A DNA stretch of 46,901 nucleotides from Bacteroidaceae bacterium (GCA_017464815.1 JAFTYI010000047.1:1-46901); one strand, 5' to 3'. Counted from the first letter of the stretch, positions 1 to 9,218 are shown. The notes: generated from the letters alone by a model not told the origin. Translations and numbers: made by a program.

Positions 1-89
1 AGCGCGAGCGGAGTGCGTTCTTCCCGTTTAGAAAAAGCATCACGATTTTTAGCTTCGGAGCGGGAGCCGGTGGTTCTTCTTTTTGTTAT

Positions 90-152
90 CTTTTTCTTCT
101 TGCCACCAAGAAGAAAAAGTAAATATCATCAAGAAGAAAAAAGTAAATATCA
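90..152. repeat. Hairpin plus tandem direct repeat before the microprotein gene
   Basis: Two 13-base arms (90-102 and 107-119) are perfect inverted repeats around a 4-base loop. The right arm begins a 22-base unit (107-128) repeated almost exactly at 130-152, with one extra A. The hairpin is A/T-rich and has no clean T tract on the + side, so it is not a classical terminator. Positions 1-89 show no convincing gene: one frame is open from the window edge to a stop at 120, but its composition is not protein-like. Confidence 0.55.
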
Positions 153-188
153 ACCCTATTACTAACCCTTTAAAAACAACAGAAGCGT

Positions 189-284
189 ATGACAAAACAA
201 GAAATCTGGAAGCTGGTGATACAGACACTTATCACCATATTGACCGCGATTGGTGCAAGTCTAGGTGTGGTGAGCTGCATGTAA
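189..284 (+). CDS. Smalltalk-type microprotein (31 aa)
   Basis: The ORF starts MTKQEIWKLVIQ and ends in LGVVSCM. One amphipathic to hydrophobic segment (about residues 7-28) follows a charged start, and the protein ends at a Ser-Cys-Met tail. This matches what I know of the Bacteroidales 'smalltalk protein' family: about 30 aa, W-K near residue 7, an IQ..I.ILTAI.. core and a Cys near the end. From memory, these genes often sit beside an HU-like DNA-binding protein gene and an amidase gene; any such neighbour here would be left of the window, and no amidase follows. Function is not established. A strong terminator follows 30 bases after the stop, which supports a real short transcript. The ORF is too short for ordinary gene finders. 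Confidence 0.75.
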   Translation: MTKQEIWKLVIQTLITILTAIGASLGVVSCM

Positions 285-313
285 GCCCCGACACCCCTGA
301 GTGAATGCTCTTT

Positions 314-347
314 AAGGTGGAGGAATTGGCAATTTCTCCACCTTTTT
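314..347 (+). terminator. Intrinsic terminator after the microprotein gene
   Basis: The arms 314-327 and 331-344 form a 14-bp stem (one G-T pair) with a 3-base loop, running directly into TTTTT at 343-347. This is a textbook rho-independent terminator for the + strand. Confidence 0.85.
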
Positions 348-427
348 GCCGTTTTTGTCCTCCTCGATGGGAGGCGGAAGGCGGGAGGAAAGTCACGATT
401 CTCCTCCTATTTGACGAGTTTTTCACC

Positions 428-456
428 TTGTGGAAGCAAAAAAAGCCCTACCTTTG
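428..456 (+). promoter_or_regulatory. Bacteroidetes-type promoter of the pectin esterase pair
   Basis: TTG at 428-430 (the -33 element) and TACCTTTG at 449-456 (the -7 element, consensus TAnnTTTG) are separated by 18 bases. They lie 50 bases before the first esterase start at 506. Confidence 0.65.
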
Positions 457-505
457 CGGCACAAATTGATTTATAAATCTAATCATAATCACATACCACA
501 GAAGA

Positions 506-2383
506 ATGGAAACAAAACGGAAAAATTGGGGAGTGATACTCCTCGCCCTGCTGCTCGGCACAATGGGTGTCAGAGCCGGCATCAAAGTGCACACCATCGG
601 TGACTCCACCATGGCCAACTACGACGAAAACTCGACTGACAAACGCGGCTGGTGCCAGATGCTCCAGCAATTCTTCAACGCCAGCGAGGTGATCATCAAC
701 AACCGCGGTAAGAGCGGTGCCTCGTCCAAATCATTCTATTTGGAGGCAGCCTACTGGAAGACCGTCATTGCCAACGTCAACGAAGGCGACTACGTGGTCA
801 TCCAGTTTGCCCACAACGATGAGAAGAATGGCGGATTGGACGGTGACGACGTCATTGCCCACGCCAAGGAGAACGGACAGAGCACGGCTGACATCGACTA
901 CCGGGGCACCACGGCCAGCGGCACTTTCAAGAAGTACATACGCGCCTACATCGATGAGACGAAGGCCAAGGGCGGAAAGCCCATCATCGTCACTCCCATC
1001 TGCCGCAAATACTTCAGCGGAAACACCATCCGCCGCAACGGCATGCACGACTTGGGCGACTCGTTCAGCATCCTGGGAAGCACCTCGAAAGGGAGTGTGC
1101 CCGAGAGCGACAACACCTACGACTATGCACAGGCCCTGCGCGACGTGGCTGCGGAGTATGAGGATGTGCCCGTCATCGACCTCACCCTGATGACCCGCGA
1201 CCTCTACCTGAGCTATGGCGAAAGCTATTGCACGGAGAACCTCTTCTGCACCGACGACAGCACCCACCCCAAGAAGATGGGCGCCACGCTCATCGCCCGC
1301 CTCTTTGCACAGGCTATGAAGGAGCAGGGCATCCTGGCCGAACACATCATCGTGGGCACCGACATCACCTTCAGCCCCACCACGGGTGACTTCGGAAAGG
1401 CGTATGCGGGACAGACGGTGGTGAAGGAGTTCAACATCTCGGCCTTCGGGCTGGCTAACCAGGCGGGCACATTCACCTTCACCGTGACGGAGGGATTCGA
1501 GGTGTCAACCGACAAGGTGAACTATGCCCAGAGCGTGACCGCCGGCTACACGGGCGGTAACCTCATCAGCTCGGTCTATATCCGCACCACGCTCAGCACT
1601 CCCGGCCTCCTCAACGGCACCCTGACAGCCACCGACGGCACCGTGAGCCGCGAACTTCCCCTTGTGGCCGAATGTGTGGACCTGAGTGGCGGTGAAGAGG
1701 TGTCGGTTCTGTGGCCACTGACTTCAGATGCCACCCCCATTGTGACAGGCCCCTGCATGGCAGTGGATGAGAGCTGGAGCGGCATGTATGTGCAGAAGTA
1801 CACCAACATCAACAAAGCTGCCGTATGGCCCGCCGAAACCGGCCGCGACGCATCCTACAAGACCCAGCGTAACCTGCTCGAAGGTGACGTTTGGCCGGCG
1901 GGAGAGATTGACGAGGTGTCGACCCGCTACATCCAGTTCGGCATGACGGCACCGGCCAACACCCGCATCGATATCGACAAAATCAGCCTCTTCGTGGCCG
2001 GAGCAGGTGGTAGCGGCATGCGTTGCAAGATTTACTATGCCACCGATGCCGAGTTCTCCAATGCCACTCTCATCCAGGAACTGACCACCATGGCCGGCAA
2101 CACGGTGTATGCCATCGAGAGCATCCCCGTGGTGAACATTGCCGATGGCGAAAGCATCTACCTGCGCGTCTATCCCTGGTACAAGAGCGAGGCCTCGGGC
2201 AAGACCATCTGCCTGAGCGATGTCTACATCCACGGCATGGCATCCGATGCAACGGGCATTGAAGAGGTCACTACGAACAACGGTACGAGCGACGAGCTGT
2301 ACGACCTGATGGGACGCCCCGTGAAAAGCCCCGTGAAAGGCCACATCTACCTCGCAAAGGGGAAGAAAATGGTTATCAAATAA
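506..2383 (+). CDS. Rhamnogalacturonan acetylesterase-like SGNH hydrolase (CE12-type), multidomain
   Basis: A 625-aa secreted esterase predicted to remove acetyl groups from rhamnogalacturonan. A signal peptide spans about 1-24 (charged start, Leu-rich core, VRA end). The SGNH hydrolase follows at about 26-280: GDST with nucleophile Ser34, the NRGKSGAS block, the FAHND block, and a DDSTH block giving Asp251 and His254. This fits CE12 esterases, which are normally about 250 aa. The extra length consists of a beta-rich region (about 285-390), a second beta-sandwich-like region (about 395-575), and a short tail with YDLMGRPV and GKKMVIK resembling type IX-like sorting tails of Bacteroidales. The start at 506 gives a perfect signal peptide. 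The pectin methylesterase follows 51 bases downstream, probably in the same operon. The catalytic class is clear; the exact substrate is inferred from the neighbours. Confidence 0.87.
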   Translation: METKRKNWGVILLALLLGTMGVRAGIKVHTIGDSTMANYDENSTDKRGWCQMLQQFFNASEVIINNRGKSGASSKSFYLEAAYWKTVIANVNEGDYVVIQFAHNDEKNGGLDGDDVIAHAKENGQSTADIDYRGTTASGTFKKYIRAYIDETKAKGGKPIIVTPICRKYFSGNTIRRNGMHDLGDSFSILGSTSKGSVPESDNTYDYAQALRDVAAEYEDVPVIDLTLMTRDLYLSYGESYCTENLFCTDDSTHPKKMGATLIARLFAQAMKEQGILAEHIIVGTDITFSPTTGDFGKAYAGQTVVKEFNISAFGLANQAGTFTFTVTEGFEVSTDKVNYAQSVTAGYTGGNLISSVYIRTTLSTPGLLNGTLTATDGTVSRELPLVAECVDLSGGEEVSVLWPLTSDATPIVTGPCMAVDESWSGMYVQKYTNINKAAVWPAETGRDASYKTQRNLLEGDVWPAGEIDEVSTRYIQFGMTAPANTRIDIDKISLFVAGAGGSGMRCKIYYATDAEFSNATLIQELTTMAGNTVYAIESIPVVNIADGESIYLRVYPWYKSEASGKTICLSDVYIHGMASDATGIEEVTTNNGTSDELYDLMGRPVKSPVKGHIYLAKGKKMVIK

Positions 2384-2434
2384 GAGAGAACCGAAAACTT
2401 AACAACTTAACATTCCAATAACACACAAGCAATC

Positions 2435-5400
2435 ATGAAAAGAGTAAAAAGCATCCTGCTATTGATTGCCCTGATGGTGATAGCACCACTGGGCGCATGG
2501 GCAGCGGGGGAGAACAGCATCCCCAACAGTGATTCCAACCCCTTCGACATGCTGAAGGGCGAACTGCACGGAAGCCGTGCCAGCTTTAAGGAAGACGGAC
2601 ACATCGACTGGATGAACAATGGCGACTATGCCATCTACAAACTGGTGAACACCATCGATGCACAGTACTACGACATCGACTTCGGCGTGGGCACCACCCA
2701 GCCCGAGGTGAGCATCACCTTCAGCCTGGCCAACGAAGCCGGTGAAACAGTTTGGAGCGACACACAGGCCATCGAGAACAACAACAACTGGGGCGAATAC
2801 CTCCCCTACTCGCTGCGCACAAGCGCCATGCCCAAGGGAAACTACACCATGACCATCACCTTCAACAGCGTGGGTGGAAACGGCACGACGGGTAACCTCA
2901 ACAACATCCGCTTCACCGGCAAGGCCGCTTTCGTTCCCGAGACGGTGGACAACCAGCCCGCCACTGTCACCTACGCCTTCGACCAAGGCGTGGATGGTCA
3001 GACTGCAACCTACAGTGCAGGCACTGAAGGATGGTTCAAGAACAACTACACCGAGTACGGAGCCACGTTGGCCATCAACGGCGTAGCACTGAACCAGACA
3101 AAGTTCCAGCCCTCCATCGCCAACGAGGGCAGTGCCAACGAGGATAACCAGGTGAACTTCTACATCATCCCGAAGGACGGCCTCAGCTTCACCCCCACCA
3201 AGGTTTCGTTCAACACCACCCGCTACGGCACCAACGGCGGTAAGGTGGATGCTTCGTGGGTAAACTCTGACGGCACCACAACCGCCATTGAAAGCGGCAT
3301 CGTGCCCGCCCACAACAACGAGGTGACTGCCTTCAGCAAAGCCATCAGCGGTGCCAAGGCCAGCGACAGTGAGTGTGGCCTGCGCCTGAACCTCTACAGC
3401 TTGGGCGACACCAAGCAGGTGGGCTTCGGCAACATCGTGATTGAAGGTATCGTAAGCGGTACGACACAGGACGTGAAGCAGTGCAGCATGAGCGTCAGCA
3501 TCGAATCGGACAAGGCGGGCGAGGTGAGCGTGAAGCCCAACGCCAGCGTCTTCTCCGAAGGCGACGAGGTGACGGTGACGGCTACCGAGAACTTCGGCTA
3601 CCACTTTGCCGGATGGGTTGATGCCGCAGGTGAGATTGTCTCTACCGAAAATCCCTATACCTTTAATATAACGGCCGACACCGACCTGAAGGCTACCTAC
3701 ACACAAAAGAACGTCTATGCCCTGAACCTGACGGTCATCGACGACATGGAGAACACCTATGGCAACGCCAACCTGGTGACCATCAGCCCCGTGGGCAACG
3801 TGGTCAACGGTGTGCACCACTATGAGGAGGGCACCGACGTGAAGCTGACGGTGAACAACAACAAGATTCTCTCGTTTACCGGTTGGGAAGACGGCTCGAC
3901 CAATGCCGAGCGCATCATCCGCATGGATGGCGAGAAGACGCTGACCGTGAACTATGCCGTGGCCGACTACATCGTGGCATGGGACCTCTATCAGGACCAG
4001 CCGGGCAGCGAACGTGCGGCCGACTACAAGAGCAATCCCGAGAATGCAGGCCTGCTCTCCCTGCGCAAGGCCGACGGCACAACGGCCGGATGGCTCACTC
4101 GCGGTGTGAACAACGGTGCCGAAGAGGGCCGCTGGGGCGCACGCATCTGGAAACTGCGCTCCGAAGGCTGGTACTGGGAAATCTCCTTCTCGACCAAGGG
4201 ATTCAGCAACATCACCTTCTCCAACGGATTCGGCCACTCCTATAACACCTACTCGGTGATGAAGGCCGAATACTCGGTTGACGGTACAAACTTTACCGAG
4301 GTGGGCACCTACAACATCCCCACACGCGGATGGGTGGACGGCGAGTTCACCCTGCCTGCCGAGGCGAACAACCAGAACCGTGTGTGGATACGCTGGATGC
4401 CCGGTTCAACCACATTGGTAGGTAACGAAACGGACTACGACGGTCTCTCCATCGGCGACATCTTTGTGCTTGGCGAGAGCGAACAGGCCAACGACCAGGT
4501 GGCTCCCGTGCTCGTAAGCAGCAACCCCGCCAACGGTGCAACGGGTGCATCGGCCACGGGTAACATCGTGCTCACCTTCGACGAACGCCTCAAGGCTGGC
4601 ACCGGCACGGCCACACTGAACGGCGAGGAGATTGCTCCCGTGGTGAACGGAAAGACAGCCGTATTCCCCTATAGCGGACTGGACTACAACACGGCCTACA
4701 CCTTCACACTGCCCGCAGGAGTCATTACCGACCGCAGCGGAAACAGCTACGAAGGACTGACCATCCAATTTACCACCATGGAGCGCACGCAACCTGCCGC
4801 ACGCCTCTACGACGCTATCGTAGCTGCTGATGGCAGTGGCGACTACACCACCGTGCAGGCCGCCATCGACGCTGCTCCCGAAGGACGTGCCACACCTTGG
4901 CTCATCTTCATCAAGAACGGTGAATACAAGGGACACGTGGACATTCCCAAGAACAAACCTTACCTCCACTTCATCGGTCAGGAGCGCGACAAGGTCATCA
5001 TCACCGACGACCGCCTGTGTGGCGGCGACAATGCCGTACACGTGAGCGTGGGTGCCACCGTGGTGGTGAATGCCAACGACTGCTACTTCGACAACCTGAC
5101 CCTCGAGAACTCATGGGGACACGACAAGCAGGCCGGCCCGCAAGCATTGGCGCTGAATACCAGCGGCGACCGCACCGTGTTCAAGAACGTGGCCATGCTC
5201 TCTTACCAGGACACATGGATTACCCCCTCGACCTCGAACTACCGCGCCTACGCCAAGGATTGCTTCATCGAGGGAGCTGTGGACTTCATCTACAACAGCG
5301 GTAACATCTACATCGACAACACCACCCTCTACATCAACCGCAAGAGCGGAGGCTACATTGTGGCTCCCTCACACGGTGCTGACGTAGAATGGGGCTACGT

Positions 5401-6151
5401 CTTCATGAACTGCCGCATCACCGCTCCGGGCGTACCTTCTGAAACAGACGTATGGTTGGGACGCCCCTGGCACAACAGCCCGAAGACGGTCTTCATCAAC
5501 ACCATCGCCGAAGTGACCATCCCCGCCAAGGGCTGGTATCCCACCATGGGAGGTCTGCCCGTGCTGTGGGCCGACTACAACACCATGGACGGCAACGGCA
5601 ACCCCGTGGACTTGAGCCAGCGCGAAGATACCTATTATTATTTAGAGAACAAGGGAACTGCTAACGAAAAGAAAGTGTATGGCAAGGCCAAGAACTACCT
5701 GACCGCCGAAGAGGCTGCCCAATACACGGTGAAGAATGTGCTCAGCGGCAAGGACAATTGGCAACCGGCCATCATCTCCGAATCGTGCGCCGCCCCCGTG
5801 GCCAAGTTGAGCGAGGACAAGAGTACTATCTCGTGGGAAGCTGTGCCCTACGCCATCTGCTACGTCATCGTGAAGAATGGAACCGAAGTTTCCTTCACTA
5901 CCGACCTCAGCATCAGCGCTGAAGCAGGAGCCACCTACATGGTCTATGCGGCCAACGAGCAGGGTGGTCTCAGCGCCGGTACCGCCCCGCTGAGCCCCGA
6001 AGGCATACAGGCCGCCTTGGCCGCCAATGCCCAAGTGGTGGCCATCTACACCCTCAGCGGCGTGCAGGTGAATGCCCTTCAACCGGGCATCAACCTCGTG
6101 AAAATGCAGGATGCTACCGGACGCACGTTTGTGCGCAAGGTGGTAAGATGA
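2435..6151 (+). CDS. Large secreted pectin methylesterase (CE8) with binding and Ig-like modules
   Basis: A 1238-aa secreted protein. Signal peptide about 1-24 (ending AWA). It carries a beta-sandwich that looks carbohydrate-binding (about 25-170, CBM6-like wording around the NNGDYAIYKL block), a second beta-rich region (to about 350), repeats of the FAGW type typical of bacterial surface repeats (about 355-510), another beta-sandwich (about 515-680), and an Ig-like SbsA-type domain (about 688-785). The CE8 pectinesterase beta-helix lies at about 790-1110. CE8 hallmarks are present: YQDT with Asp926, GAVDFIYN with Asp950, and LGRPWH with Arg1010. A fibronectin-like region and a short sorting-like tail (IYTLSGVQV) finish it. 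Typical CE8 enzymes are 300-400 aa, so this is a strongly extended form. It should demethylate homogalacturonan outside the cell and open it to lyases and hydrolases. Co-transcription with the upstream acetylesterase is likely. Confidence 0.9.
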   Translation: MKRVKSILLLIALMVIAPLGAWAAGENSIPNSDSNPFDMLKGELHGSRASFKEDGHIDWMNNGDYAIYKLVNTIDAQYYDIDFGVGTTQPEVSITFSLANEAGETVWSDTQAIENNNNWGEYLPYSLRTSAMPKGNYTMTITFNSVGGNGTTGNLNNIRFTGKAAFVPETVDNQPATVTYAFDQGVDGQTATYSAGTEGWFKNNYTEYGATLAINGVALNQTKFQPSIANEGSANEDNQVNFYIIPKDGLSFTPTKVSFNTTRYGTNGGKVDASWVNSDGTTTAIESGIVPAHNNEVTAFSKAISGAKASDSECGLRLNLYSLGDTKQVGFGNIVIEGIVSGTTQDVKQCSMSVSIESDKAGEVSVKPNASVFSEGDEVTVTATENFGYHFAGWVDAAGEIVSTENPYTFNITADTDLKATYTQKNVYALNLTVIDDMENTYGNANLVTISPVGNVVNGVHHYEEGTDVKLTVNNNKILSFTGWEDGSTNAERIIRMDGEKTLTVNYAVADYIVAWDLYQDQPGSERAADYKSNPENAGLLSLRKADGTTAGWLTRGVNNGAEEGRWGARIWKLRSEGWYWEISFSTKGFSNITFSNGFGHSYNTYSVMKAEYSVDGTNFTEVGTYNIPTRGWVDGEFTLPAEANNQNRVWIRWMPGSTTLVGNETDYDGLSIGDIFVLGESEQANDQVAPVLVSSNPANGATGASATGNIVLTFDERLKAGTGTATLNGEEIAPVVNGKTAVFPYSGLDYNTAYTFTLPAGVITDRSGNSYEGLTIQFTTMERTQPAARLYDAIVAADGSGDYTTVQAAIDAAPEGRATPWLIFIKNGEYKGHVDIPKNKPYLHFIGQERDKVIITDDRLCGGDNAVHVSVGATVVVNANDCYFDNLTLENSWGHDKQAGPQALALNTSGDRTVFKNVAMLSYQDTWITPSTSNYRAYAKDCFIEGAVDFIYNSGNIYIDNTTLYINRKSGGYIVAPSHGADVEWGYVFMNCRITAPGVPSETDVWLGRPWHNSPKTVFINTIAEVTIPAKGWYPTMGGLPVLWADYNTMDGNGNPVDLSQREDTYYYLENKGTANEKKVYGKAKNYLTAEEAAQYTVKNVLSGKDNWQPAIISESCAAPVAKLSEDKSTISWEAVPYAICYVIVKNGTEVSFTTDLSISAEAGATYMVYAANEQGGLSAGTAPLSPEGIQAALAANAQVVAIYTLSGVQVNALQPGINLVKMQDATGRTFVRKVVR

Positions 6152-6162
6152 TGGTTATTTAA

Positions 6163-6242
6163 TATTAGGCACGGATTACACGGATTAACACGGATTCATT
6201 ATACTAAAAGATCCGTGTAATCTGTGTAATCCGTGCCTAATA
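6163..6242. terminator. Long CACGGATTA-type hairpin between convergent genes
   Basis: Arms 6163-6195 and 6211-6242 are inverted repeats differing by one inserted base and one substitution, around a 15-base loop. The arms consist of tandem ACGGATTA-like words. It lies between the CE8 gene (+) and the regulator (-), so it may act as a bidirectional terminator or mRNA 3' stabiliser; the flanking T tract is weak. Related hairpins occur at 12002-12061 and 24280-24331. Confidence 0.6.
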
Positions 6243-6277
6243 TATAGGCGGCCTTAATTTTGATACCAATAAAAAAA

Positions 6278-6451
6278 TATTAGTGTCCGCTAAAAACTTC
6301 AATTGATTTATTTCCCTGCAAGTTTATGCCGTCTCTGTCATTCTTCACTTCGTTCAGAATGACAAGAGACCGTCAGTGGGCATAAAAGGAGCTTGTCCAC
6401 ATCTAAAATATTTAAGGATAGGGAACTATTACTGTTTAGCGGACACTAATA
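6278..6451. mobile_element. MITE-like element, copy 1 (174 bp)
   Basis: A non-coding element bounded by perfect 17-bp terminal inverted repeats (TATTAGTGTCCGCTAAA at 6278-6294 and its complement at 6435-6451). The interior is also quasi-palindromic: TTCCCTG/AGGGAA and TTTATGCC/GGCATAAA arms lead to a central hairpin around 6331-6371. Flanks are A-rich (AATAAAAAA on both sides), compatible with a 9-base target duplication but ambiguous by one base. A second copy lies at 21370-21543. It encodes no transposase, so it would depend on one supplied elsewhere. Confidence 0.8.
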
Positions 6452-6472
6452 AATAAAAAACTAATCTAAAAA

Positions 6473-9037
6473 TCAATTCCCCCTCTTATATTCCGTAGGA
6501 GAGACTCCGATGGTCTGTTTGAAACAACGGCTGAAATACTTGGGGTCGGAGAATCCGCAACGGTAAGCCACTTCGGAGACGTTCAGTTCGCCGCCGTCCA
6601 ACAACTGGCAGGCCCGCTTGATGCGTGCCTCGCGCAAAAGGTCGAGGGGAGTGACACCCAGGATGGACTTCAACCGACGGTTCAACCCCGAACGGCTGGT
6701 GGCCATCGCATCGGCCATGTCGCTCACATTGATGTCGGTGTCGGCCAAATGGGCCTCAACGAAACTCATGATGCGACGCATGAACTGGTCATCCTCCTCG
6801 CTCATCTGAGAGGCGGGACGCTCCTCGGGCTTCACCACATGAGCGGCATCGGCCACCGGCTCACTGGGGGCATTCAGCAGGGCAAGGTAGGCATCCAACG
6901 TCTCACGCTGCTGACGGTTGATGCGCCTAATATACAGACAGGTGTAGAGAACGCCTCCCACCACCGACAGGCCGATAAGGATGTAGAGCAGGATAGCCCA
7001 ACCTGTCTCCCAGAAAGTGGGAACGACCCAGATGCTTACCGTCAACGTGTTGTCGACCCACACACCATCGGCATTGGTCGAACCGATTTCCAACACGTAT
7101 TTGCCCGGCTTCATATCGAGGAACGTGGCCGAACGGTTTTTGCCCAAGTTGTTCCAATGGCTGCTGCCACCGTTTTCGCGGGTCAACCGGAAAGCGTAGT
7201 TTATCAACTCGGCGTTGGTGTAGTCGATAGCCGCAAACCTCACTGTCAGGTTGCGTTCGTGGGATTGCAACACCAGTGTGTCGTGATGGGCCACTCCCAT
7301 CTCATGCTCGACCTCTTGCCTGATGACGCTCGTCAGGATGAGGGGCGGCACATACTCGCTCTTGCGCAACCGCTCGGTGCTGAGCGTGAAAGCACCGTCG
7401 TGGAGGCCAAAGATCCACCGTCCGTCGGGGAGCCGCTGAGGACGGGCCTCGGAAAAGCGGTAGTAGCGTTGGAAGAAGTTGGAATCGAAACTGCTGATAA
7501 TCTCCTCGTAGGGATTGATGACACAAATCAGGTTGGTGCAGACGACCCAGATGCTGCCTTCATGCTCCGTCATGGTCAGCACCACATCCGAGGGAAATCC
7601 GTTGGAGGTGTTGAAATGGCGGAAGCTGAGGGTGTCGGCCAACAGGTCGCGGCTGATAATCTGGCACACTCCACCGTTCTCGGTGCTGACAAAGATGTTG
7701 CGGTGCGCATCCTGCAGGATGTCCATCGTGGCGCTGCAACTGATGCTCGTGGGGGTGTTGGGCTGCTTCACGTGGTGGCGGAACCTCATGCTGCCAAATT
7801 CTTCACCCTCGGGCAACGGCGCCACAAGCAGGCCTTCTGTGGTAGCGGCCAACAGGATGTTGTCGTCGGTCAAGTGGAGGTAACGCACCTTTTTGCACAA
7901 GGGTGTGGGATAGCCCTTCAGCTGGTTCTCCTTGTGGATGAAGCGGGGCTGGCTTTCCTCGGGATTGACCAGGCAGTTGACGCCGCCCCCCAATGTGGCA
8001 ATCCACAGACGGCCCTGATGGTCCTCCTTGATGTCGTACACATCATTGTGGCTCAGTGAATAGGGGTCTTCCGGATTGTTTGCAAAATTGACGATGTTGA
8101 AACGTCCGTCCGCCGTCTCTTCCATGCGGAACAGACCGCCGGGCTTGCTTCCCAACCACATTGTGCCGGTGCTGCTTTGTGTCATGCAATAGACGTTGGA
8201 TGAAAAGGGGACATATTGACTGTGGAGACGTCCGTCGCTTCCCAAGTAGCCCAGCAGACGGTTGTCGGCCGAGAAGAGGCGGAGGCTGTAGTCGTCGCGC
8301 CCGGCCACCCAGTAGCGCCGACTGTGGTCGACAAAGACACAGCGGACGTGCGTCGTGTGTGGCTGTGGCAGATGCACGATGGAATTGTCGGTAAACACCA
8401 TTTTGTAGACACCGCCCGTGAAGATGATCCACAAGTTTCCCTGCTTGTCGGAGTAGCCGAAGCGCAAGTCCTTCATGGGCACGTCCAATGGATAAGCCTC
8501 TTGCTGCTGTGTCCGGTTGTTCAGGAAGAAGAGTTTTCCGCCCTGGGTCAGTGTCCACTGGTAACCGTTGGCATCGGTGTGGTGCAGGTCGCCGTTGGCC
8601 AGGTTGTCCAGCCAGAATCCACGGTACTGTGTGTGCAGCTTGTTATACAGTGTTTCGTTGTCCTCGCCTTCGATGTCGTAGAAGGTGCAGGTCTCGGGGT
8701 CGAAGCCGTAGTACCCTTCGTCGCTCTTGCAATAGATGTTACCGTTCTCGGCCAGCCAGACGTTGCGGATGCGGTCGTCGGTCTTCTGGCAGTTGCCGTC
8801 CTGACTCACCTTGAAACACTTGAATTCATAACCATCGAAGCGGTTCAGACCATTCCATGTGGCAAACCAGATGATGCCGCCATAGTCCTGCAACATCTGC
8901 GTCACACGCCAATGCGACAGGCCATTGTTCTCGTCGTAGCGCACCACGCGGCACGTGGGAACAGCAATCAGTGAAAGGGAGCATATCAGGCACACCAGCA
9001 GGGCGGCCATCCGATGGAATGTTTTTGTAAGATTCAT
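6473..9037 (-). CDS. Membrane sensor-regulator: propeller sensor, Y_Y_Y, AraC-type HTH, no kinase
   Basis: An 854-aa protein resembling hybrid two-component sensors but shortened. It has an N-terminal signal sequence or anchor (about 8-26), then a periplasmic two-component-regulator propeller with repeats such as GIIWFATWNGLNRFDGYEF, GNLWIIF and GRLWIATLGGGVN (to about 560), then a Y_Y_Y-type domain ending ADGVWVDN (to about 670). One transmembrane helix follows at about 680-703. Only about 45 linker residues separate it from an AraC-type DNA-binding domain (about 747-850, including VAYRCGFSDPKYFSRCFK). HisKA, HATPase and receiver domains are absent; full HTCS proteins are about 1300-1400 aa. 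The gene is divergent from the GH106 gene, which is its likely target. It probably senses a pectic oligosaccharide in the periplasm. The ligand is inferred. Confidence 0.85.
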   Translation of the reverse strand: MNLTKTFHRMAALLVCLICSLSLIAVPTCRVVRYDENNGLSHWRVTQMLQDYGGIIWFATWNGLNRFDGYEFKCFKVSQDGNCQKTDDRIRNVWLAENGNIYCKSDEGYYGFDPETCTFYDIEGEDNETLYNKLHTQYRGFWLDNLANGDLHHTDANGYQWTLTQGGKLFFLNNRTQQQEAYPLDVPMKDLRFGYSDKQGNLWIIFTGGVYKMVFTDNSIVHLPQPHTTHVRCVFVDHSRRYWVAGRDDYSLRLFSADNRLLGYLGSDGRLHSQYVPFSSNVYCMTQSSTGTMWLGSKPGGLFRMEETADGRFNIVNFANNPEDPYSLSHNDVYDIKEDHQGRLWIATLGGGVNCLVNPEESQPRFIHKENQLKGYPTPLCKKVRYLHLTDDNILLAATTEGLLVAPLPEGEEFGSMRFRHHVKQPNTPTSISCSATMDILQDAHRNIFVSTENGGVCQIISRDLLADTLSFRHFNTSNGFPSDVVLTMTEHEGSIWVVCTNLICVINPYEEIISSFDSNFFQRYYRFSEARPQRLPDGRWIFGLHDGAFTLSTERLRKSEYVPPLILTSVIRQEVEHEMGVAHHDTLVLQSHERNLTVRFAAIDYTNAELINYAFRLTRENGGSSHWNNLGKNRSATFLDMKPGKYVLEIGSTNADGVWVDNTLTVSIWVVPTFWETGWAILLYILIGLSVVGGVLYTCLYIRRINRQQRETLDAYLALLNAPSEPVADAAHVVKPEERPASQMSEEDDQFMRRIMSFVEAHLADTDINVSDMADAMATSRSGLNRRLKSILGVTPLDLLREARIKRACQLLDGGELNVSEVAYRCGFSDPKYFSRCFKQTIGVSPTEYKRGN

Positions 9038-9090
9038 ATATAATTCAGTTTGTGTAGGGTCATCTTCCCCATTTTATCGGGGAATATGGA

Positions 9091-9113
9091 GGCAAAATTA
9101 CGCCCATTTTGCC
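9091..9113. promoter_or_regulatory. Inverted repeat overlapping the regulator promoter (candidate operator)
   Basis: GGCAAAAT (9091-9098) and ATTTTGCC (9106-9113) are perfect 8-base inverted repeats with a 7-base spacer. They cover the -7 element of the leftward promoter and part of its spacer. A protein bound here would compete with RNA polymerase, which suggests autoregulation or control of the divergent pair. Which protein binds is unknown. Confidence 0.45.
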
Positions 9114-9124
9114 TTTCTGCCAAA
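9093..9124 (-). promoter_or_regulatory. Promoter of the first sensor-regulator gene
   Basis: On the minus strand, TTTG (9121-9124) and TAATTTTG (9093-9100) are separated by exactly 20 bases, matching the Bacteroidetes -33/-7 consensus. It lies 56 bases upstream of the start codon. Confidence 0.75.
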
Positions 9125-9163
9125 CTTTTCTCTTTTTTTCTTACCCAATCACACAAAAATACG

Positions 9164-9171
9164 TACCTTTG
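9164..9171 (+). promoter_or_regulatory. -7 element of the GH106 promoter
   Basis: TACCTTTG matches TAnnTTTG and lies 47 bases before the GH106 start. No good -33 TTTG is seen at the expected distance, which fits a promoter that needs an activator. Confidence 0.6.
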
Positions 9172-9218
9172 TCGGCGTTCCATAAATTTTGAGAAATAAA
9201 AACAAAACCATATCTGAC

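Noticed and set aside
1-119. Open frame from the window edge ending at a stop at 120
   Set aside because: The peptide is low-complexity (Phe/Ser/Lys-rich) and passes through a hairpin; there is no start in the window and no family recognised.
2459-4237. 592-aa minus-strand ORF inside the CE8 gene
   Set aside because: It is the antisense shadow of a GC-rich gene. The peptide is Val/Gly/His-rich with no domain, and the plus-strand gene is unequivocal.
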